This document shows positions 15,559-23,040 of a DNA stretch of 64,000 nt, in pieces; position 1 is the first letter of the stretch, and every line of letters begins with the position of its first letter. This DNA is from SM1-73 sp964588305 (GTDB lineage: Bacteria; Zixibacteria; MSB-5A5; SM1-73): the NCBI GenBank assembly GCA_964588305.1, contig CAZPOP010000006.1, positions 62,001 to 126,000 on the forward strand. The letters run 5' to 3'. Below the pieces are notes generated by a model. It ran no database searches. It was given only the letters and a program-made list of their open reading frames with translations, and was not told where the DNA came from. The position numbers and the translations under genes were made by a program.

Positions 15559-17889
15559 ATGTTAAAGAGATTCTCGCTTCTTTTCACCTTATCGGTTTCT
15601 TGTGGTATATGCTTTGGGTTTCTTATTCTTTCCGCAGAAGCCGAAGATTCCAAGTACGTCTGGCCCGTAGAGAAAAGCCGCAGTCTTTCCTCTCTCTTTG
15701 CAGATCATCGAAGTTTCCATTTTCACTCCGGGATCGACATCCGCACCGGTGGAAAAACCGGTTACAAGGTTTTCGCCTGCAAAGACGGATACGTCTATCG
15801 CCTCTTCACCTCCTACTGGGGCTACGGCAAGGCGGTCTATCTCAAGCTGGACGACGGCAGATATGCTTTATATGGACACCTGTCGGATTTCTCGCAAGAG
15901 ATCGGCCAATTGGTCGAACGAGAGCAACTGAAGAAGCAAAGGTATTTTACAGATTTCTTGCTCCGGAAGGATGAGTTGAGGGTGAAGAAAGGAGAGTTGA
16001 TCGGGTATTCCGGACAGACAGGTTTCGGAGGACCGCACCTGCATTTTGAGCTGAGAGACGAAGAGAATCATCCCATCAACCCTTTGACTTCGGGTTTCTC
16101 TATTAAGGATAAGCTCTCGCCGGTCATCAAATATCTTGTCATAAGACCTTTAGATATTTGGTCAAGGGTGGACGCTCAGACGACCACGGGTCTGGCGGGT
16201 TCGGATGATCCGCTCATTCTACCTTGCCGTTACGACCGCCGCAGCGGGGTCTATACTCTGGATAAGTCGCCGGTGATTGAGGGAAGGGTAGGCTTGGAGC
16301 TGTCGGTCTTTGATAAGATGGATGAGTCAAGGTTCAGTTTTGGAGTCCTGGGGATTCAGCTGTTTCTCGACGAGGAGTTGATTTTCTCCTCGCATTATGA
16401 TACCGTGTCTTACGACAACACCCAGAGAATCGAGCTGGACCGGGATTTTGAATTGAGAAAAAAGCGGAAAAGAGAGTTTTATAAGCTCTACGTGGATGTG
16501 GGTAACGATCTTGCCCTCTACAGCCCAGAGGGAGGGATCATTGAAACGGCGGCTTCCAGTCCCGATACTCATCAGGTCAGGATGGTCGCCTACGATGCAA
16601 ACGACAACTCTTCCACACTGGTTTTTGATCTGGTCTTCGACCAAAGTCCCTTGATCGTTTCCTGCCAAATCGAAGAGGGGGAAGCCGGCCTTAACATAAA
16701 AGCTACGTTTGACGATGCGGACGATTTTGTGAAGAAGCTCACTTTTGACAAGAGCTCTTTGCACGAAATCCTGTGGGAGAAATTCGCTGAGGCAGAGTTT
16801 AATGGACCGGAAAGCGAGTACACTTTGAGTTGGCCGAAGCATCTGGATGAACCCAGCCTGCTCAGAATAAAGCTACAAGACACCTTCGGTGCGTCATCCG
16901 AGTATGAATACATTTTGGTGATGGCAACTGAGACTCTTGCGGTCTCAGAGGAAGAGAAGGAAACGAAATTGAGTTTCGAATACGGTTTCAAGGATAACTT
17001 TTTCGCCTTTGCCCTGAACTCAAGCCGGATATTGAAAGAAAAACCTGAGGTAACGCTCACCGGTGGTGACTTCCAGTTCGATCCTCTTGTGCTGGACCAG
17101 ACGGATTTGAAAAGCTATAAGGCCGTTTTCCCCTTCTATCTCAAAGAGCCGAAGCAGATGATCCTCGGGATCCGCGGTCAGGACATTTACGGCGACTCGG
17201 TCGCATCGGAATATGCGATTCCCGTCTCCATCGTGACCAGTGCATACGGGGGTGAGGCAATAAGTGAAGACGCAAAAGCGGAGGTCATGATTGATCCGGG
17301 GATAGTCTATCAGGACATAGATTTGTCGGTCAGGAGAGCAGATCCGAGCAGAGGCTCAAGGCACGAAGTAGTAGGGGAGATTTACACAGTTGAGCCTTCC
17401 ACGATTCCTCTGAACGGTTTTGCCAAAATCTCTCTAAGATATCCGGACGAAGACTGTGATCCGCTGAAATTAGGTTTGTATGAATTGACTGAAGGAGGCT
17501 GGTGGAGGCCCATCACTCAGGACCTGGATACTGCCAATAAAAGGCTGAGCGGAAAGGTGAGATGTTTCTCCACCTATGCGCTTCTGGAAGACACCCAGCC
17601 GCCGGTGATAAAGAAAGTGTCTCCGCACAATGGCAAGAGATTCAAACAGAGGAAGCCAAAGGTGAAGGCTGTCGTAACAGACGATCTGTCGGGCATCGGA
17701 AGCGATCTGGATATCCAGGTCACCATAGATGGAAAGTGGATGATACCCGAATACGATCCGGAGACCGCCGTTCTGACCACCAGAGCCACTTCTCCTCTCT
17801 CCCTTGGCAAACACGAACTTCTGATTTCGGTCAAGGACAGGGCGGGCAATAGGGAAGAGGCAAGAAGAAATTTCTCTGTGGTCAAATAG
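15559..17889 (+). CDS. Secreted M23-family (LytM-type) zinc metallopeptidase, large
   Basis: 776 aa with a signal peptide (about residues 1-27, ending SAEAEDS). The M23 domain occupies residues 45-185. Zinc ligands are His56 and Asp60 in HSGID and His162 in GPHLHFE. His107 in YGHLSD and His160 complete the active site, so the enzyme looks intact and able to cut peptidoglycan cross-links. The usual LytM peptidase is 150-400 aa. Here a 590-residue tail of beta-sandwich-like repeats follows (Asp/Val/Tyr-rich, ending with an Ig-like RKPKVKAVVTDDLSGIGSDL segment). Such tails occur in FCB-group M23 proteins and probably bind wall or surface polymers. The promoter gives a leaderless transcript. The stop codon abuts a mini-hairpin, and RlmH follows 95 bases on. 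Confidence 0.9.
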   Translation: MLKRFSLLFTLSVSCGICFGFLILSAEAEDSKYVWPVEKSRSLSSLFADHRSFHFHSGIDIRTGGKTGYKVFACKDGYVYRLFTSYWGYGKAVYLKLDDGRYALYGHLSDFSQEIGQLVEREQLKKQRYFTDFLLRKDELRVKKGELIGYSGQTGFGGPHLHFELRDEENHPINPLTSGFSIKDKLSPVIKYLVIRPLDIWSRVDAQTTTGLAGSDDPLILPCRYDRRSGVYTLDKSPVIEGRVGLELSVFDKMDESRFSFGVLGIQLFLDEELIFSSHYDTVSYDNTQRIELDRDFELRKKRKREFYKLYVDVGNDLALYSPEGGIIETAASSPDTHQVRMVAYDANDNSSTLVFDLVFDQSPLIVSCQIEEGEAGLNIKATFDDADDFVKKLTFDKSSLHEILWEKFAEAEFNGPESEYTLSWPKHLDEPSLLRIKLQDTFGASSEYEYILVMATETLAVSEEEKETKLSFEYGFKDNFFAFALNSSRILKEKPEVTLTGGDFQFDPLVLDQTDLKSYKAVFPFYLKEPKQMILGIRGQDIYGDSVASEYAIPVSIVTSAYGGEAISEDAKAEVMIDPGIVYQDIDLSVRRADPSRGSRHEVVGEIYTVEPSTIPLNGFAKISLRYPDEDCDPLKLGLYELTEGGWWRPITQDLDTANKRLSGKVRCFSTYALLEDTQPPVIKKVSPHNGKRFKQRKPKVKAVVTDDLSGIGSDLDIQVTIDGKWMIPEYDPETAVLTTRATSPLSLGKHELLISVKDRAGNREEARRNFSVVK

Positions 17890-17975
17890 GAGTAGCGACA
17901 CTTGCCTCGCACCGAGGCTAGGCACGAGGTGTGTCGCGCTGTGGTCAGGCAGGAGTAGCGACGCTTGCGTCGCGC
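17887..17975 (+). repeat. Pair of GGAGTA mini-hairpins, the first with an expanded hinge
   Basis: First element: GGAGTA followed by GCGACAC, then a 28-base insert holding GCCTCG-CAC-CGAGGC, then GTGTCGC (about 17894-17936). Second element: GGAGTA, GCGACGC-TT-GCGTCGC (17952-17973). The first begins at the stop codon of the M23 gene. No T-run follows either. Confidence 0.6.
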
Positions 17976-17984
17976 TGAACTTGA

Positions 17985-18473
17985 ATGAGAGGAATCAAAT
18001 TGACCAAAATAAAATTGATACTCGTGGGAAAAACCAAAGAGGCCTGGATCAGACAAGGAATAAAACATTATCAGAAGCTTCTGAAAAAATATGCGAAACT
18101 GGAGCTGGTAGAGATCAAAGAAGAGAAGATCACCAGATCGAAAAGTCAGAAGAACATCGTAGATTCTGAAGGGAAAAGAGTCTTGGAGCATTTGAAAGGG
18201 GATGCTTTGTGCATAGCTTTGGACGTAAGTGGTGATAAACTCACTTCAGAGCAATTCGCAAACTTCTTTGAGAAGAGCTTGAATCGCGGACAAAGCTGTT
18301 TCACATTCGTCCTGGGTGGAGCTGTGGGAATCTCCGAGGAGGTATTGCAGGTTTGTCCGGTTAAGCTTTCCTTGTCCCGGATGACCTTCACCCACGAGAT
18401 CTCTCGTGTTATAATATTGGAGCAGATTTATCGGGCTTTTTCGATACTTGCTGGAAGCAAATATCACAAATAG
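17985..18473 (+). CDS. rlmH: 23S rRNA (pseudouridine-1915-N3)-methyltransferase RlmH
   Basis: 162 aa (family about 155-160 aa), a trefoil-knot SPOUT methyltransferase that methylates pseudouridine 1915 in helix 69 of 23S rRNA on the assembled ribosome. Diagnostic features: N-terminal KIKLILVGKTKEAWI, the SAM-binding knot FVLGGAVGISEEV, and the C-terminal SLSRMTFTHEISRVIILEQI followed by YRAFSILAGSKYHK. Two starts are possible: ATG 17985, or TTG 18000, which matches the family N-terminus better and has GAGAGGA 6 bases upstream. CDS ends with the conserved YHK. The CoA-binding protein gene follows 80 bases later on the same strand. Confidence 0.95.
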   Translation: MRGIKLTKIKLILVGKTKEAWIRQGIKHYQKLLKKYAKLELVEIKEEKITRSKSQKNIVDSEGKRVLEHLKGDALCIALDVSGDKLTSEQFANFFEKSLNRGQSCFTFVLGGAVGISEEVLQVCPVKLSLSRMTFTHEISRVIILEQIYRAFSILAGSKYHK

Positions 18474-18553
18474 ACTCCCAATGAATAAATACTGGACAGA
18501 TTAAGCAAGAAATCAGCGGCGGACTGCGGTCGGCCGACTGCGGACGCTTCAGC

Positions 18554-19006
18554 ATGGAAACTAACATGAAAAATGAAAGAATCGATTTCTGGTCCGGCAA
18601 GAACTATGCGGTGGTGGGAGTCTCAGGCAAGAAGGGAAAATTTGCCAATACCGTTTTCAGAGAGTTGAAGAAGAGAGGGTACAGGGTCCTGCCCGTGAAC
18701 CGAAACCTGAAGCTATTTGACGATCAGATGTGTTATAATCGCCTAAGGGAAATCTCAGATCCTTTGGACGGCGTCATCATCATAACCGGTCCGGATGGGG
18801 CAAAAAAGGCGGTTCGGGAATGCGTAGATTCGGGGATCAAGAAGGTCTGGCTCTACCCTGGCTCAAAGTGCGACCAGGCGATTGATCTGGCAAAGGAGAA
18901 TGAGATTGAGCTGATATGCAAGACTTGTCCCTTGCTCTACTTGGAACCAGTGAGATTCCCCCATTCCTTGCACAGGTGGATAGTCAAGGTGTTCGGAAAA
19001 CTGTAA
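18554..19006 (+). CDS. CoA-binding Rossmann-fold protein (YccU/CoA_binding_2 type)
   Basis: 150 aa, cytoplasmic, a single CoA-binding-2 domain. Seen are the NYAVVGVSGKKGKFANTVF dinucleotide-type loop (residues about 17-35), KKRGYRVLPVNR, a DGVIIITGPDG strand-turn and KKVWLYPGSKCDQAI, then a Cys pair in ICKTCPLLYLEP near the C-terminus. Family members bind CoA in vitro, but their cellular role is unknown. The upstream ATG at 18554 and a second ATG at 18569 (MKNERIDF) are both possible starts. A short GTCGGCCGAC palindrome lies upstream at about 18527. Confidence 0.85.
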   Translation: METNMKNERIDFWSGKNYAVVGVSGKKGKFANTVFRELKKRGYRVLPVNRNLKLFDDQMCYNRLREISDPLDGVIIITGPDGAKKAVRECVDSGIKKVWLYPGSKCDQAIDLAKENEIELICKTCPLLYLEPVRFPHSLHRWIVKVFGKL

Positions 19007-19035
19007 GACCCAACTGCAGCCTTCGCCCTAAGGGC

Positions 19036-19173
19036 TTGTTGAAAAGCCAGAGTGGAGTGCACCAGCTTGCTGGTGCGGTTTTCAAGAGTTTAGGCAGTAC
19101 TGGTGTAAGAACATGTGGATCTTAAAAAATCGCGAAAGCAAACTTTCGCACTCCAAAAACACCCTTTCAACAA
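19036..19173. repeat. 138-base element: two converging mini-hairpins inside inverted TTGTTGAAA ends
   Basis: Ends are TTGTTGAAA (19036-19044) and its complement TTTCAACAA (19165-19173). Just inside each end, about 10-11 bases on, is GGAGT followed by a hairpin: GCACCAGC-TT-GCTGGTGC (19059-19076, + strand) and GCGAAAG-TTTG-CTTTCGC (19149-19132, - strand). Both halves thus follow the same layout in opposite orientation with different stem sequences. Confidence 0.7.
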
Positions 19174-19298
19174 TCATTGTGGGTTAACCACAGGGCACTC
19201 ATTTGTTCTGTCAAATGTTTGCGCCTCGCATCAGAGGGGGGACATTCCTACAGCAGATTTTCCCAGGCCCCTTTTTTTAGCGGTTATCCAAAAATCCC

Positions 19299-19327
19299 TT
19301 GCAAAATCTCTTCAAGTTGTGTATAGT
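19299..19327 (+). promoter_or_regulatory. Promoter of the tryptophanase-family gene
   Basis: TTGCAA (19299-19304), 17-base spacer, TATAGT (19322-19327). Transcription from about 19334 would give a leader of about 160 bases before the GTG at 19497. Confidence 0.6.
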
Positions 19328-19344
19328 GATTTGCGCGAAGTTAT

Positions 19345-19464
19345 GTGAGTAAACGCGTCTGGTTGGGAAATCAACAGACAAGTGAAAGCAAGAACACAAG
19401 GATTACCAGGATTCATACTCACGTCAGAACTCAAGCCTTTTCACATGGCAGGTTTCTTGAGTAG
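19345..19464 (+). CDS. Possible short leader ORF (39 codons) before the tryptophanase-family gene
   Basis: GTG-initiated frame starting MSKRVWLGNQQ and ending GRFLE, with one Trp at codon 6. It begins about 12 bases after the predicted transcription start and ends 33 bases before the structural gene. E. coli tnaCAB is controlled by a 24-codon leader with an essential Trp, so the position is suggestive. The ribosome-binding site is poor, and no TnaC-like sequence (Trp12/Asp16/Pro24) is seen. Low confidence. Confidence 0.2.
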   Translation: MSKRVWLGNQQTSESKNTRITRIHTHVRTQAFSHGRFLE

Positions 19465-19496
19465 CACACGTATGAGTTCAAACCAAGGAGGAAGAG

Positions 19497-20942
19497 GTGA
19501 ACATCAAGTTATTCAGCGGTAAAGAGATACCAATTGAGATGCACCGGATAAAGATCGTGCAAAAGAGCAGATTGGCTCCGGTTGATGAGAGGCTGAAAGC
19601 CATAGAGCAAGGCGGTTACAACACCTTTTCGCTTCGCACCCGCGACATATTCATCGACATGCTGACTGACAGCGGAACCAATGCCATGAGTGATAATCAG
19701 CTCGGCGCGATGATGATTGCGGATAACGCTTATGCCGGGTGCGAAAGCTTCTACCGGCTGGCCGCTGCCATAGAGGATGTCCTGGGTGTCAAGTACATCC
19801 TGCCCACCCACCAGGGAAGAGCCTCCGAGCATCTGCTGGCCAAATGCTTCATCAAACCGGGCGACGTGATTCCCATGAATTATCATTTTACCACCACCAA
19901 GGCCCACTTCGAGCTTGCTGGGGGAAAGGTTCTGGAAATTTACCATGATGAAGCCCTGAACACGCAAAGCACCAATCTTTTCAAAGGCAACATGGACGTC
20001 CAGAAGCTGAAGGACGTGATAAAGAAATATGGAAAGGATAAGATACCTTTCGTTCGTATGGAAGCCACCACCAACCTTCTGGGTGGCCAGCCTTTTTCCA
20101 TGGCCAACTTGAAAGAGGTAAGGCAGATCTGTTCGGATCACGGAATTACTCTGCTCATGGACGCAACCTTAGTATCCGAAAACTCTTATTTCGTAAACTT
20201 AAGAGAGAAGGGGTACGAAAATCGCACCATCGCAGACATAGTCAAGGAAGCCATAAGCCTGGTTGATATTTTCTATATGAGCGCCAGAAAGAACAGCAGC
20301 GCCAGAGGAGGACTGATCGCCACCAACAACAAGGAGTTCTACGAACTGATAAAACCCTGGCTTCCGGTTTATGAAGGATTTTTGACCTATGGCGGCATAG
20401 CGTTCAGCGAGATGGAAGCGATGGCTGTGGGCATGCGGGAGATGACCGACCCGAATGTTGCCGGAGCCGTGCCGGAGCAGGTGAAGTATTTTGTGGCAAG
20501 ATGTGTCGAGGAGAAGATTCCCGTTGTCACACCAGCCGGAGCGTTGGCCTGTCACGTTGACGCCAAGATGTTTCTGCCCGATCTTCCTCAATCCCAGTAT
20601 CCAGCCGGGGCTCTGTCCGCCGCAATTTATATCGCATCCGGCGTCAGATGCATGGAAAGAGGGACCATTTCTATGGACCGGGACCAGGACGGAAATGACG
20701 TATACTCTGATCTGGAACTGGCACGCCTGGCAGTGCCCAGAAGAGTCTATACCATGTCCCACATAGAATATGTTGTTGACAGGTTAAAATGGGTATATCA
20801 GTACCGGGACAAAATTAAAGGATTGAAATTTGTCGAGGAGCCTCCGGTGCTCAGATTCTTCTTTGGAAGATTGGAACCTTTAGACAATTGGGGAGCCAAG
20901 TTAGCGGAGGCCTTCAAAAAAGACTTTGGCGCTGATTGCTAA
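19497..20942 (+). CDS. Tryptophanase / tyrosine phenol-lyase family PLP beta-eliminating lyase
   Basis: 481 aa, fold-type I PLP enzyme of the TnaA/TPL family (TnaA 471 aa). Recognised by FIDMLTDSGTNAMSDNQL, PTHQGRASEH, FKGNMDVQKL, GGQPFSMANL and the cofactor lysine Lys265 in MSARKNSSARGG, with Asp222 in LLMDATL contacting the pyridine nitrogen. It would split an L-amino acid (tryptophan to indole, or tyrosine to phenol) into the side chain, pyruvate and ammonia. It is divergent from both E. coli TnaA (SAKKDAM) and TPL (SGKKDCL) around the lysine, so the substrate is open. GTG start with GGAGGAAGAG directly upstream. Expressed from a promoter with a long leader, and followed by a tandem repeat array. 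Confidence 0.85.
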   Translation: MNIKLFSGKEIPIEMHRIKIVQKSRLAPVDERLKAIEQGGYNTFSLRTRDIFIDMLTDSGTNAMSDNQLGAMMIADNAYAGCESFYRLAAAIEDVLGVKYILPTHQGRASEHLLAKCFIKPGDVIPMNYHFTTTKAHFELAGGKVLEIYHDEALNTQSTNLFKGNMDVQKLKDVIKKYGKDKIPFVRMEATTNLLGGQPFSMANLKEVRQICSDHGITLLMDATLVSENSYFVNLREKGYENRTIADIVKEAISLVDIFYMSARKNSSARGGLIATNNKEFYELIKPWLPVYEGFLTYGGIAFSEMEAMAVGMREMTDPNVAGAVPEQVKYFVARCVEEKIPVVTPAGALACHVDAKMFLPDLPQSQYPAGALSAAIYIASGVRCMERGTISMDRDQDGNDVYSDLELARLAVPRRVYTMSHIEYVVDRLKWVYQYRDKIKGLKFVEEPPVLRFFFGRLEPLDNWGAKLAEAFKKDFGADC

Positions 20943-20948
20943 GTCTCT

Positions 20949-21485
20949 TGTTGGTCGAGGGTACCCTTACCCTCGACCTTTCTGGAGTGTCAAGCTTTAG
21001 CTTGACCTGTAACTTTTTGAAAGAGAAACAGCTTTAACGCTGTTCATTCTGTCTGCTATCACAGGATGACCTGTTGGTCGAGGGTACCCTTACCCTTGAC
21101 TTTCTTGGAGTGTCAAGCTTCAGCTTGACTTGAGACTTTTCGAAAGGGGAAAAACCTTAACCTTGTTCAACTTGTCTGCCATCGCCTGTTGGTCGAGGGT
21201 ACCCTTACCCTTGATTTTCTTGGAGTGTCAAGCTTCAGCTTGACCTGAGACTTTTCGAAAGGGAGAAAACCTTAACCTTGTTCAACTTGTCTGCCATCGC
21301 CTGTTGGTCGAGAGTACCCTTACCCTTGACTTTCCTGGAGTGTCAAGCTTCAGCTTGACCTGAGACTTTTCGAAAGGGAAAAAACCTTAACCTTGTTCAA
21401 CTTGTCTGCCATCGCCTGTTGGTCGAGGGTATCCTTACCCTCGACCTTGGTGGAGTGTCAAGCTTCAGCTTGACCTGAGACTTCT
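20949..21485. repeat. Tandem array of about 4.6 copies of a 115-bp unit
   Basis: Units begin TGTTGGTCGAGGGTA at 20949, 21072, 21187, 21302 and 21417. The first is 123 bp, the next three exactly 115 bp, and the last is truncated. Each unit holds two palindromes: GGTCGAGGGTA-CCCT-TACCCTCGACC-type arms, and a GGAGT mini-hairpin GTCAAGCT-TC-AGCTTGAC. The inner units differ by only a few bases while unit 1 is more diverged, which suggests recent amplification from the inner copies. No coding frame is maintained. It fills most of the 596-base space before the DJ-1-like gene. Confidence 0.9.
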
Positions 21486-21538
21486 TCCCGCAATCGCAAA
21501 TATGGATTGCAACTCTCTCCTAAATATCAGGGAATAAG

Positions 21539-22135
21539 TTGAGCCAACCCAGAAATGTCGCCATACTTATCTTCGATGACGTCGAATTGCTTGATTTTAC
21601 CGGCCTCTTTGAAGTCTTTTCTGTAGCAGGAAGACAGGATAACTCAAAACCGTTCAATGTATACACTGTTGCTGAAAAGTCTGCTCCCATAACTACCCGA
21701 AACGGTCTCAGCGTTAATCCTCAGTATACCATCCAAGATTGTCCGCAGCCTGGTATTCTCTTGGTTCCCGGAGGTCAGGGCACCCGCAGGGAGATAAACA
21801 ACGCAGTCTTGATCGACTGGATCAAACACTGTTCGCAAAAGGCAGAGTTAGTCCTCTCCGTGTGCACCGGTGCATTGCTCTTGGCAAAGGCAGGTCTACT
21901 CGAAGGCTTGAAGGCAACCACTCACCACACCGCAATAGAGCTTCTGAAAGAGCTAGCACCCAACACAACCATTCAGACCGACAAGCGATTTGTGGATAAT
22001 GGTAAAATCATTTTGTCCGCCGGAATAGCGACAGGAATCGATATGTCTTTATACGTAGTCGCCAGGCTTCTGGGAAAAGACCAAGCCCTGCAAACCGCTC
22101 AATATATCGAATATGACTGGAAGCCAGAATTGTGA
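21539..22135 (+). CDS. DJ-1/PfpI superfamily glutamine-amidotransferase-like protein
   Basis: 198 aa, single class I glutamine-amidotransferase-like domain. NVAILIFDDVELLDFTG opens the fold, with Asp13/14 and Glu16 near the active site. The nucleophile elbow is SVCTGA with Cys109, followed by KATTHH (His129/130). This subfamily resembles isonitrile hydratases and the N-terminal domains of AraC-type GlxA regulators, but there is no HTH here. Isonitrile hydration, glyoxalase-like or chaperone functions are all known in relatives. Starts at TTG (21539) with a weak AGGGA signal. The repeat array ends 50 bases upstream. Confidence 0.85.
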   Translation: MSQPRNVAILIFDDVELLDFTGLFEVFSVAGRQDNSKPFNVYTVAEKSAPITTRNGLSVNPQYTIQDCPQPGILLVPGGQGTRREINNAVLIDWIKHCSQKAELVLSVCTGALLLAKAGLLEGLKATTHHTAIELLKELAPNTTIQTDKRFVDNGKIILSAGIATGIDMSLYVVARLLGKDQALQTAQYIEYDWKPEL

Positions 22136-22150
22136 ATTGAAGATTGTGTA

Positions 22151-22257
22151 GCCGCAGACTTTAGCCTGCGAAAGGCTTAAAGAGTAGGTCGAGCATGGCG
22201 CAGTCTGCCTGACAAGCTCGTATTTGTCAAGCGCCCCTCGGGGCACCGTCGACCTAC
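22151..22257. repeat. Hinge hairpin and three-stem palindromic structure
   Basis: GCCGCAGACTTTAGCCTGCG (22151-22170) is an imperfect member of the GTAGCCGCAGGCT type. Next to it GTAGGTCGA (22184-22192) pairs with TCGACCTAC (22249-22257), enclosing TGACAA/TTGTCA (22210-22229) and GCCCC-TC-GGGGC. The result is a cloverleaf-like fold between converging genes. It is not a tRNA. Confidence 0.5.
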
Positions 22258-22273
22258 AGACTCTTTGCAGTTC

Positions 22274-22642
22274 TCACGGATTCTCTCTTGTGATCCATCT
22301 CCCTTCGCGAAAGTCATCCTCACGAAGATAGAATTTCTTTATGAATTGGGTCATAGCAGAGTTATATTGGCTTATTATCAGGACTGCGTCACTATAGGTA
22401 GGCAATGCTTCATCATTGAGCAACTCGAGAAAGTCCACAGTTGGCTGAGAAGAGAGCAATCCCTTAATCTGCCCCAGAACATTGTTTATGATTTTGACCT
22501 TCACCTGGTTTAGGGCTCCCTCAGGTTTCTTCTTTGAAAAATCTTTCATTTCATCGAAAATGGAATGAAGCAATCCAGATAGCATGCCGAATTTCTCAAC
22601 CTGTTCTTCAGTAGGTAAGCCTTTGTCCTGTTTTCCAGCCAT
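22274..22642 (-). CDS. Small alpha-helical protein, paralogue of its upstream neighbour
   Basis: 122 aa, family not recognised. It aligns along most of its length with the protein encoded at 22642-23028: EKFGMLSGLLHSIFDEMKDF, then SKKKPEGALNQVKVKIINNV, LPTYSDAVLIISQY against EKFEKMQTQLHGLYEEISAL, SKKAPNDAVNKFKLKFINEV, LPTNSDVALILSQY. Predicted mostly helical, soluble, no membrane segment. Its ATG overlaps the neighbour's stop as TAATG, a sign of translational coupling. As the last gene of a three-gene unit with a nuclease-like protein, it may be a regulator, inhibitor or subunit (inference). Confidence 0.8.
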   Translation of the reverse strand: MAGKQDKGLPTEEQVEKFGMLSGLLHSIFDEMKDFSKKKPEGALNQVKVKIINNVLGQIKGLLSSQPTVDFLELLNDEALPTYSDAVLIISQYNSAMTQFIKKFYLREDDFREGRWITRENP

Positions 22643-23028
22643 TACCTCTCTCCCTTAAGTTTTTTAGGTGCTGATGTCCGCATAGTAGAGATTTCGCCGT
22701 TAACTAACCAATACCAACCGCCGCCACCCGGTTGTTCTATGTTATCTACTCGTAACTCTTCCATACAGTTCAAATATTGAGAAAGAATTAACGCGACATC
22801 ACTATTCGTTGGCAAATCGTCTTCATCAAACCTCTTGAACTCATCGAAAGGCTTGTGTTGACTGGTCAAGATTCCGTCGCTTTGTGAGAGCACCTCATTA
22901 ATAAACTTTAGTTTGAACTTGTTAACTGCATCATTGGGCGCTTTCTTTGATAGAGCGCTTATTTCCTCATAAAGTCCATGCAATTGAGTCTGCATTTTTT
23001 CGAACTTTTCGATATCCGTCTCTTTCAT
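22642..23028 (-). CDS. Small alpha-helical protein, paralogue of its downstream neighbour
   Basis: 128 aa, family not recognised. Core helices EKFEKMQTQLHGLYEEISAL and VNKFKLKFINEVLSQSDGIL, then an acidic FDEFKRFDEDDLPTNSDVAL and a glycine-rich QPGGGGWYWLVNGEI turn near the C-terminus that the paralogue lacks. An AGGGAGGG-like Shine-Dalgarno lies before the ATG. It starts 12 bases after the nuclease-like gene ends and overlaps the next gene by one base. The shared N-terminal 90 residues imply an old tandem duplication within the cassette. Confidence 0.8.
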   Translation of the reverse strand: MKETDIEKFEKMQTQLHGLYEEISALSKKAPNDAVNKFKLKFINEVLSQSDGILTSQHKPFDEFKRFDEDDLPTNSDVALILSQYLNCMEELRVDNIEQPGGGGWYWLVNGEISTMRTSAPKKLKGER

Positions 23029-23040
23029 TACTATCCCTCC

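Noticed and set aside
20949..21485. CRISPR array
   Set aside because: The unit is 115 bp and repeated whole, with no unique spacers between short direct repeats and no cas genes nearby.
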